Shown here: piece by piece, positions 58,920 through 64,000 of the stretch
How positions within the stretch are numbered: the stretch's first letter is position 1
How the letters are laid out: every line of letters begins with the position of its first letter
Assembly: GCA_944320955.1 (NCBI GenBank)
Contig: CALUJL010000015.1
Span: 48,566-112,565 of the forward strand
Source of the DNA: an uncultured Bacteroidaceae bacterium
GTDB lineage: Bacteria; Bacteroidota; Bacteroidia; Bacteroidales; Bacteroidaceae
Length of the DNA stretch: 64,000 bases
Reading direction: 5' to 3'
The notes under the pieces: model-generated
Told to the model about the DNA's origin: nothing
Seen by the model: only the letters and a program-made list of their open reading frames with translations
Database searches by the model: none
Translations under genes and position numbers: made by a program

Positions 58920-59028
58920 AGCGCGGCCTTTTTTCTCCAAAGCGCCGGGACTTTCGCCGGAAAGTGCTGCCGCGCGCGGTAAAAAGTGGCTGCACTTTTC
59001 CGGAAAAGCGGCAGCACTTTTTTCCGCG
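58914..59028. repeat. Palindromic-unit cluster k
   Basis: Five units, the longest cluster in the window, including AAAGTGCTGCCGC, AAAAAGTGGCTGCACTTTTCC and AAAAGCGGCAGCACTTTTTT. It lies between the lipoprotein stop and the sigma54 activator promoter. Confidence 0.8.
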
Positions 59029-59049
59029 CGCAGCCGGGGAAAAGAAGTC

Positions 59050-59601
59050 TCAGCCCTCGGGTATCGCCCGGTAGACAGGCAGGGAATCGTTCATGTCCAC
59101 CACACCTTCTATCCGCGTGACGGCCTCGTCATAGTAAAGCATATACTGGAAGAAGCGCATGTAGCCGTCGTTTCTCCGCACGCGGAAGCGGTAGAAGGCC
59201 ATCCAGCCCGGCCGGCGCGCCTCGTAGGCCCGCTCTTCGCGCATGAGTTCTTCGCGAATCTGCTCGACCGCCGTGCCCGTATCCCAAAGTTGCCGGCGGA
59301 GCATCTCGAACACCACGGGGCTGTACTGCGGCGCCTGCAGGGAAGCCAGAATCCGGCGGTTCTCTTCGGCCAACCGGCGGGCGCGCCCGAGCTTTTCATG
59401 CGTGGAGGGCAAATAGGAATACTCCAGCCGTGCCGAATCGAGGCGCACACCGGCCAGGGCTTTCACGGTGCTCGACGTGTCGGCATGGGAGGCAGCAAAC
59501 GCATCGGCCAGATGCTGCGCCCGCTCCCGGCGGTCGTCGCGGCAGGAGGCGGTGCAAAGGATGAGAAAAACGGTTAATATTACATATAAAAGAGGCTTCA
59601 T
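59050..59601 (-). CDS. Uncharacterised lipoprotein
   Basis: Protein of 183 residues with a lipoprotein signal (FLILCTASC, Cys at residue 20). The rest is helical and charged (HEKLGRARRLAEENRRILASL, TAVEQIREELMREERAYEARR), possibly coiled coil, with an aromatic C-terminal part (MRFFQYMLYYDEAVTRIEG). I do not recognise a family. The start codon is fixed by the signal peptide and lies directly at the predicted transcription start. Confidence 0.75.
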   Translation of the reverse strand: MKPLLYVILTVFLILCTASCRDDRRERAQHLADAFAASHADTSSTVKALAGVRLDSARLEYSYLPSTHEKLGRARRLAEENRRILASLQAPQYSPVVFEMLRRQLWDTGTAVEQIREELMREERAYEARRPGWMAFYRFRVRRNDGYMRFFQYMLYYDEAVTRIEGVVDMNDSLPVYRAIPEG

Positions 59602-59606
59602 GGCGG

Positions 59607-59645
59607 CAAAAGTAGCGGGGTTTCTGCTGAATTGGCGTACTTTTG
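59607..59645. promoter_or_regulatory. Back-to-back promoters
   Basis: CAAAAGTA (59607-59614) faces left toward the lipoprotein gene; TACTTTTG (59638-59645) faces right toward the phosphatase gene. Only 23 bases separate the two -7 boxes. No strong -33 boxes. Confidence 0.6.
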
Positions 59646-59666
59646 CCGTGAAGAAATGTTAGCAGA

Positions 59667-60335
59667 ATGAAGAAACTGGCCATATTCGATCTGGACGGGA
59701 CGCTGGTCGACAGCATAGCCGACTTGGCATGCAGCACCAATTACGCCTTGAAAACCTGGGGATTCCCCGAACACCGGACAGAGGAATACCGCTATTTTGT
59801 GGGAAACGGCATCAGCGTCCTCTTCGAGCGTGCGCTCCCGCCGGAGGCCCGTACCCCGCAAGACATCGGGCACATCAGGACTTCTTTTCTGGAGCATTAC
59901 GACCGGCACAATACGGACCGCACCCTCCCCTACGAAGGCATACCCGAACTGCTCCGCCTCTTGGCCGCGGAGGGATGCAGGCTGGCCGTGGCCTCCAACA
60001 AGTACCAGAGCGCCACGACGGCCATCGTGGGGAAACTCTTCCCCGGCGTACCGTTTTTCCCCGTCTTCGGGCAGCGCGAGGGCGTTCCCCGCAAGCCCGA
60101 CCCGCAGATCGTAAGGGAAATCTTGGAGAAGACCGGCGTCACGCAGGAAGAGACGCTCTACATAGGCGACTCGGCCGTGGACATGCAGACAGCGGCACAG
60201 GCCGGGGTAGACGCCTGCGGCGTAACCTGGGGATTCCGCCCCCGCGCCGAACTGGAGACCTACAAGCCCCGGTACATCGTGGACAAGCCCGCCGAAATAT
60301 ACTCTATATATAAGGAAGAAAATCACGCCGGATGA
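59667..60335 (+). CDS. HAD-superfamily phosphatase, phosphoglycolate phosphatase-like
   Basis: Protein of 222 residues with all HAD motifs: IFDLDGTLVDS (motif I, nucleophile Asp at residue 9), LAVASNKYQS (motif II), KPDPQIV (motif III Lys) and YIGDSAVDMQTAAQAG (motif IV). The cap position and overall pattern fit Gph-type enzymes that remove 2-phosphoglycolate, but other phosphosugars are possible. Confidence 0.88.
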   Translation: MKKLAIFDLDGTLVDSIADLACSTNYALKTWGFPEHRTEEYRYFVGNGISVLFERALPPEARTPQDIGHIRTSFLEHYDRHNTDRTLPYEGIPELLRLLAAEGCRLAVASNKYQSATTAIVGKLFPGVPFFPVFGQREGVPRKPDPQIVREILEKTGVTQEETLYIGDSAVDMQTAAQAGVDACGVTWGFRPRAELETYKPRYIVDKPAEIYSIYKEENHAG

Positions 60336-60382
60336 CTGCCGCACACGAGGAGGCCATCCCCCCATAAAGCCCTAATCAAAAC

Positions 60383-60802
60383 ATGAAAAAGACTTACCTG
60401 ATCAGCCTGCTGCTCCTGCTCTTCTGCACCACGGCAGGAGCACAATCCAAACAAACCGAGACGAAAGAGGACGGAGCCGAAATCACTTTCGACAAGAAGG
60501 AGCACAATTTCGGAGTCTTCCCCGAGGAAAGCCCCGTGGTGCGCTGCAAGTTTACGTTTACCAACACCGGAAACCGGCCGCTGGTCCTCGTGCGCGTGCG
60601 GGCAACCTGCGGCTGCACCGTGCCCGAATACACGAAAGACCCCATAAACCCCGGAGAAAAAGGGGAAATCAAAGTCACCTACAACGGAAGAGGCAAGAGC
60701 CCCGGGAAATTTGCCAAGATCATCACCGTCACTTCCAACGCCAATACCCCCACAACCCGCCTCGTCGTAAAAGGGGAAATGCTGAAGAAACAGAAAAAAT
60801 AA
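60383..60802 (+). CDS. Secreted DUF1573 protein
   Basis: Protein of 139 residues with a signal peptide ending TAGAQ. The DUF1573 pattern is plain: ITFDKKEHNFGVFPEESPVVRCKFTFTNTGNRPLVL, then the CGCT motif in RATCGCTVPEYTKDPINPGEKGEIKVTY, and FAKIITVTSNANTPTTRLVVKGEM. This immunoglobulin-like envelope domain is abundant in Bacteroidetes; function unknown. It is the middle gene between the phosphatase and mazG. Confidence 0.9.
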   Translation: MKKTYLISLLLLLFCTTAGAQSKQTETKEDGAEITFDKKEHNFGVFPEESPVVRCKFTFTNTGNRPLVLVRVRATCGCTVPEYTKDPINPGEKGEIKVTYNGRGKSPGKFAKIITVTSNANTPTTRLVVKGEMLKKQKK

Positions 60803-60811
60803 GCTCCACAC

Positions 60812-61615
60812 ATGAAACACTCCAGAGCAGAACAGACAGCCGCCTTCGGGCGGCTGTTGGACATAATGGACGAACTGCGCGAGAAATGTCCCTGGGACCG
60901 GAAGCAAACCTTCGAGAGCCTGCGGCCCAACACGATAGAAGAATGCTACGAACTGTGCGATGCCATCGTCCACGAGGACCGCAAGAACATCTGCAAAGAG
61001 CTGGGCGACGTCCTGCTCCATGTGGTCTTCTACGCCAAACTGGGCTCCGAGACAAATGACTTCGACATAAAAGACGTCTGCGACCGCCTCTGCGAAAAAC
61101 TCATCTACCGCCACCCGCACGTCTTCGGCACCGGCGTAACGGCCGACACCAGCGAACAGGTGTCGAAAAACTGGGAACAACTCAAACAAAAGGAGAAAGA
61201 CGGCAACCGCACGGTGCTCAGCGGAGTGCCCGCCGCGCTCCCCTCGCTCATCAAAGCCTACCGCGTGCAGGACAAAGCCCGGGGCGTAGGGTTCGACTGG
61301 GAGCGGAAAGAACAGGTCTGGGACAAGGTGAAAGAAGAAATCAGCGAGTTCCAAGCCGAAATCGACAGCAAGAACCGGCAAGAGATGGAAGCCGAATTCG
61401 GCGACCTCTTCTTCAGTCTCATCAATGCCGCACGCCTCTACGGAATAAACCCCGACAATGCGCTGGAACGCACAAACCAGAAGTTCATCCGCCGCTTCAA
61501 CCATGTGGAACGTCGCGCCTCCGAAATGGGAAAAGAGCTGAAGGACATGACATTGGCCGAGATGGACTCCCTCTGGAACGAAGCGAAAAAAGAAGAAACC
61601 TCCTCCGAAAACTGA
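60812..61615 (+). CDS. mazG: Nucleoside triphosphate pyrophosphohydrolase MazG
   Basis: All-alpha NTP pyrophosphohydrolase of 267 residues that removes aberrant nucleotides. Both MazG domains are visible: CPWDRKQTFESLRPNTIEECYELCDAI with the metal-binding ExxE/ExxD pattern and KELGDVLLHVVFYAKLG, then VKEEISEFQAEI and EAEFGDLFFSLINAARLYGINPDNALERTNQKFIRRF in pieces. Ends before a large palindrome. Confidence 0.95.
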   Translation: MKHSRAEQTAAFGRLLDIMDELREKCPWDRKQTFESLRPNTIEECYELCDAIVHEDRKNICKELGDVLLHVVFYAKLGSETNDFDIKDVCDRLCEKLIYRHPHVFGTGVTADTSEQVSKNWEQLKQKEKDGNRTVLSGVPAALPSLIKAYRVQDKARGVGFDWERKEQVWDKVKEEISEFQAEIDSKNRQEMEAEFGDLFFSLINAARLYGINPDNALERTNQKFIRRFNHVERRASEMGKELKDMTLAEMDSLWNEAKKEETSSEN

Positions 61616-61676
61616 AAAAAAGCAAGCCGCTCAAACACTTCCGGCCTTGTACCTGCCATAAAAAAATCGCAGAATG

Positions 61677-61735
61677 AACATTCACAGCCAGCACCGGGCA
61701 ACCCTTTGGGTTGCCCGGTGCTGGCTGTGAATGTT
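61677..61735. repeat. Perfect 28-base inverted repeat between mazG and the exonuclease gene
   Basis: Arms at 61677-61704 and 61708-61735 are exact complements around TTT, including CACCGGGCAACCC/GGGTTGCCCGGTG. It could end both convergent transcripts, though the T-run lies only on the left side, about 8 bases away (61660-61667 as A on plus). The remaining spacer to 61892 holds no convincing gene. Confidence 0.9.
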
Positions 61736-61892
61736 GTAAGAGATGAAGGATGGTTAATGATGAAATGTCTGATGCAGTTTCAGAAATCTCTTCACCGTGC
61801 AGGCGGTCGCTCATATCGAAATATACGAACCGAAAATTGCGGGTGGCAAACTTACGCAAAGAACTCAAGTTTGTTTTCTCCAATAAATATGT

Positions 61893-62444
61893 TCACAGCT
61901 TTCCGTTGCAGTAATCCATATCTTCCAGCCTGCACCGGCCGGCATCCTGCATTTCCCTCAGGAACAGCCGTGCGCACATCTCGGCATCGTCGCCGGCTCG
62001 GTGGTGCCGGCCATAAGGAATCCCGAACCGGTCGCACAGGTAGTCGAGGCTGTTGCAACCAAAGTCGTAGAGTCGGCGGGCGGCACGCAGGGAGCAGTAG
62101 TACGTGATGTCCGGTTTTTCCATCCCGTACAGTTCCAATGAGTGACGGATGCACCCCATGTCGAAAGCCGCATTGTGGGCCACAAGCACGGGACAATCCG
62201 CCAAAAACCGGGTGATTTCGGCCCATACTTCCGGGAACTCCGGGGCGTTTTCGGTATCGGCAGGGCGGATGCCATGGATTTGCATGTTCCAATAGCTGTA
62301 CAGGTTGCCTTGTGGACGGACGAGCCACGAATGGGTTTCCACAATCTTGCCGTCACGCACCGTGCAGATACCGGCCTCGCAGATGGAGGCGCGCCGGCCC
62401 GTGGCAGTCTCGAAATCGATGGCGGTGAAGTCTATTCCCTGCAT
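61893..62444 (-). CDS. DnaQ-family 3'-5' exonuclease
   Basis: DEDDh exonuclease of 183 residues: IDFTAIDFETATGRR (motif I, Asp and Glu), LVAHNAAFDMGCIRHSLE (motif II) and HHRAGDDAEMCARLFL (motif III, His-x4-Asp). It resembles ExoX and the free-standing PolC-type exonucleases. It overlaps the WYL gene by 13 bases and is probably translated with it. Confidence 0.9.
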   Translation of the reverse strand: MQGIDFTAIDFETATGRRASICEAGICTVRDGKIVETHSWLVRPQGNLYSYWNMQIHGIRPADTENAPEFPEVWAEITRFLADCPVLVAHNAAFDMGCIRHSLELYGMEKPDITYYCSLRAARRLYDFGCNSLDYLCDRFGIPYGRHHRAGDDAEMCARLFLREMQDAGRCRLEDMDYCNGKL

Positions 62445-63397
62445 GCTTTGTCCTCCACTTTTCTGGTGTAATAGCTCAACATGTTCCGGGCAAAGTTGCG
62501 CATCTCGCCGCGTACGGATTCTGGCTCTAGCACTTCCACCTGGTCGCCTTGGGCAAGGATGAGCTGGTAAAAGTCGAAAGTCGGCTTCAGATGGTACTCG
62601 AAGAGCGTAGATTCGTCATCGCTCTTAATTTCGCGTTGCGACTCATGCAAGGGCAGGGTACGCAGATAGTCGGCAAAACCGCCGTAGGCCAAGAGCACGA
62701 TGCGCCGGACAGGCTCGTCCGAGGTGATTACCCCGCAGCAGCCTTCAAAATACCGCCCGGCATCGAAGTCTTTCTTCATCTTGAAAACCTTTTCCGTATC
62801 CCGGATATCCGAAATACGGTCGAGCGCATACACCCGGTAGACATCGCCCGGGTCGATGCCCCTATCCCGGTTCCTGTCCGAATAGTAAGGACTGCGCGCC
62901 ACCACATACCAGCGACGTTTCACCACTTTCAGCAGATAGGGCTCTACCTCGAAGGTATTAGGCTCCGGTTTACCAAAACCCTGATAGGTGATGCCCAACA
63001 CATGATTGCGCCGCATGGCCTCGGCTATGGGGGTGAGCCAGGTCTGTCCCGAAGGAATGTTTTCGAAGATAATTCTTTCTTCCAGTTTGTTGTCCACTTG
63101 TATTTGGTTCAGTGTGGCATACGAACTGACCAACCAACTGCGCAGGTTGTTGCCCTCCAACCGTTCCGGCTCGTCTATGTAGTAGCGGTAGCCGTCCTTG
63201 CGGTCACAGTCTATGTAGACGTCAAAGATGTCCTTGATGGCTTTCTGGTGGTTGTGGAACGTGCGCAGGGGCAATTCCTCGCCATATCCCAGCCCGCTTT
63301 CCTGCCAGAGCTCGTTGATCTCCTGAAATGTCAGTCGTTTGTGCCGACACAGAGTGTCTATCAGCCAGACATATCGTCCAAAAAGATTTGCTGCCAT
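62432..63397 (-). CDS. WYL-domain transcriptional regulator
   Basis: Protein of 321 residues. A winged-helix N-terminal region (LIDTLCRHKRLTFQEINELWQES; LPLRTFHNHQKAIKDIF) is followed by a WYL domain (about residues 125-210; LGITYQGFGKPEPNTFEVEPYLLKVVKRRWYVVARS) and a C-terminal WCX-like part (about 225-310). WYL domains sense nucleic acids or nucleotides and often control DNA repair or defence genes; the linked exonuclease fits that theme. Confidence 0.88.
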   Translation of the reverse strand: MAANLFGRYVWLIDTLCRHKRLTFQEINELWQESGLGYGEELPLRTFHNHQKAIKDIFDVYIDCDRKDGYRYYIDEPERLEGNNLRSWLVSSYATLNQIQVDNKLEERIIFENIPSGQTWLTPIAEAMRRNHVLGITYQGFGKPEPNTFEVEPYLLKVVKRRWYVVARSPYYSDRNRDRGIDPGDVYRVYALDRISDIRDTEKVFKMKKDFDAGRYFEGCCGVITSDEPVRRIVLLAYGGFADYLRTLPLHESQREIKSDDESTLFEYHLKPTFDFYQLILAQGDQVEVLEPESVRGEMRNFARNMLSYYTRKVEDKACRE

Positions 63398-63422
63398 GTT
63401 GCTGTGATTTATGGTTATGCCA

Positions 63423-63430
63423 CAAAGGTA
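63423..63430 (-). promoter_or_regulatory. -7 box of the WYL-exonuclease operon
   Basis: CAAAGGTA matches the consensus, 26 bases upstream of the start codon. Confidence 0.6.
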
Positions 63431-63431
63431 G

Positions 63432-63566
63432 TCATCGACTTATGAAAAGTTGCGGCACAATCTGAATTTTTCGCTTCAACTTTTCATCATTTCCCCCAAG
63501 TTGTTCCATCCATTCTTTCACCTTCCTGGCTACATTGCCTTCCTTTTCCTCCAATTCACTAAGCAT
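63432..63566 (-). CDS. Possible small protein, 44 residues
   Basis: ATG at 63564-63566 to TGA at 63432-63434, with an in-frame stop 15 bases upstream of the ATG. The product is charged and helical (ELEEKEGNVARKVKEWMEQL) and looks protein-like, but it has no recognised family and no promoter. It ends just before the -7 box of the WYL gene. It could also be the remnant of a longer gene. The stretch 63567-63835 to its right holds nothing I can identify. Confidence 0.3.
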   Translation of the reverse strand: MLSELEEKEGNVARKVKEWMEQLGGNDEKLKRKIQIVPQLFISR

Positions 63567-63835
63567 GTATCCCTCGTCCTAAGCGGGTGTCGGGTTGCAA
63601 TGGCCTGTCTTTTGCTGCATCACAGCAAAAATGAAAATTATCTTCCACATCCGGATTCTGCATAACAAGTTCTTCTTCCGTATTATCGGGCCTGAAAGTT
63701 AGCGAGAACATAGAAGAAGAGAAAAACAAGAAGAAAAGGAATGCTATAAAACAGGGAAAACTCCCCCCCTGCCTACCTTGTTACATAATATCAGGACAGG
63801 GAAGAAAGGAGGCCGGGGAAAGCCATAAAAAAAGG

Positions 63836-63887
63836 TCCTCCCCCGCAAGCCTGTCCCCTTTCCGGGGAAGGAACTTGCGGGGGAGGA
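63836..63887 (-). terminator. Terminator of the ribosomal RNA operon
   Basis: TCCTCCCCCGCAAG (63836-63849) and CTTGCGGGGGAGGA (63874-63887) pair perfectly; a nested CCCC/GGGG hairpin lies within. Read leftward, CCTTTTTTTATGG follows. Confidence 0.9.
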
Positions 63888-63897
63888 TTTTTAAAAA

Positions 63898-64000
63898 CGG
63901 CGGCGACCTACTCTCCCACTTAAAGCGCAGTACCATCGGCGCGCCCGGGCTTAACTGCTCTGTTCGGGATGGGAAGAGGTGGAACCCCGGGGCTATAACC
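63898..64000 (-). rRNA. rrf: 5S ribosomal RNA (5' end cut by window edge)
   Basis: The reverse strand shows the conserved 5S core: CCGAACAGAGCAGTTAAGCC, GCGCCGATGGTACTGC and AGTGGGAGAGTAGGTCGCC, in that order and spacing. About 8 bases of the 5' end lie outside. The rest of the rRNA operon should be to the right, transcribed leftward. Confidence 0.93.

Noticed and set aside
61497..61883. Minus-strand frame of 128 codons across the 28-base palindrome
   Set aside because: It overlaps the end of mazG and passes through the palindrome; only the first 45 codons look protein-like, so at most a remnant.
1..64000. tRNA genes, insertion sequences, integrases or prophage genes
   Set aside because: No tRNA-like cloverleaf core, transposase or integrase motifs were seen in the spacers or translations.

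Overview
The window looks like a chromosomal segment of a GC-rich member of the Bacteroidales, probably Bacteroidaceae. Evidence: many intergenic spacers carry the Bacteroidetes -7 promoter box TAnnTTTG (seen as CAAAnnTA for leftward genes), often with a TTTG-like -33 box 19-22 bases upstream; Shine-Dalgarno sequences are not evident; and the gene content is typical (GldF/GldG, a UpxY antiterminator, GH97 and GH43 secreted hydrolases, OadB/OadG, a Nudix-xylB-xylA cluster, the sigma54 regulator-lptE-TPR-secG block, DUF1573). Base composition is GC-rich by eye except for the polysaccharide genes at about 15.5-23.0 kb and the toxin-antitoxin pair at 31.1-32.4 kb, which are clearly AT-richer and look transferred.

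Layout. 0-12.6 kb: 3' part of a class A penicillin-binding protein, a GH97 alpha-galactosidase-like enzyme, a NifU-like/GGGtGRT pair, a fused GldF-GldG protein, uvrB, a CNNM/CorC-family membrane protein and a secreted carboxymuconolactone decarboxylase-cupin protein. 12.8-31.0 kb: a leftward surface-polysaccharide locus. It starts at a good promoter (30998-31029) and a leader with two hairpins, then UpxY, a 582-base gene-free stretch, an FrhB-acetyltransferase fusion, Wzx, an aldo/keto reductase, an SGNH-like membrane protein, a pyruvyltransferase, glycosyltransferases, Wzy, a propeller-like protein, an unrelated unknown gene, and the UDP-glucuronate 4-epimerase/UDP-glucose dehydrogenase pair, ending at a strong terminator (12788-12827). 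31.1-32.4 kb: an MqsR-like toxin with a Panacea-domain antitoxin. 32.6-36.7 kb: two secreted GH43 enzymes and an acyltransferase. 36.9-43 kb: CstA, a nucleotide-sugar dehydrogenase, a MATE exporter, OadB and OadG. 43.2-47.0 kb: xylose isomerase, xylulokinase and a Nudix-type regulator. 47.4-52.1 kb: MBL hydrolase, RsmG, a DUF3298 lipoprotein, NadC, a nitronate monooxygenase-like enzyme and a META lipoprotein. 52.2-55.7 kb: a compact HprK-like kinase / S26-type peptidase / PqqD-like / ABC exporter set that resembles a peptide-modification system but has no visible precursor. 55.8-63.4 kb: secG, a TPR-like protein, lptE, a sigma54 activator, a lipoprotein, a HAD phosphatase, a DUF1573 protein, MazG, a DnaQ-type exonuclease and a WYL regulator. 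At the right edge is the 3' part of a leftward 5S rRNA with its terminator.

The most unusual signal is not a gene. At least eleven places (ten spacers and one coding sequence) carry clusters of a degenerate unit of about 22 bases: an A-run, a GC-rich core such as GCGCTGC or its complement, and a T-run. The units occur in both orientations, like E. coli BIME clusters, and I do not recognise the family. A second striking structure is three back-to-back perfect inverted repeats, each with a 3-base spacer, inside a glycosyltransferase gene (18736-18815).

All family assignments rest on reading motifs in the translations. No database or folding program was used, and GC statements are by eye.
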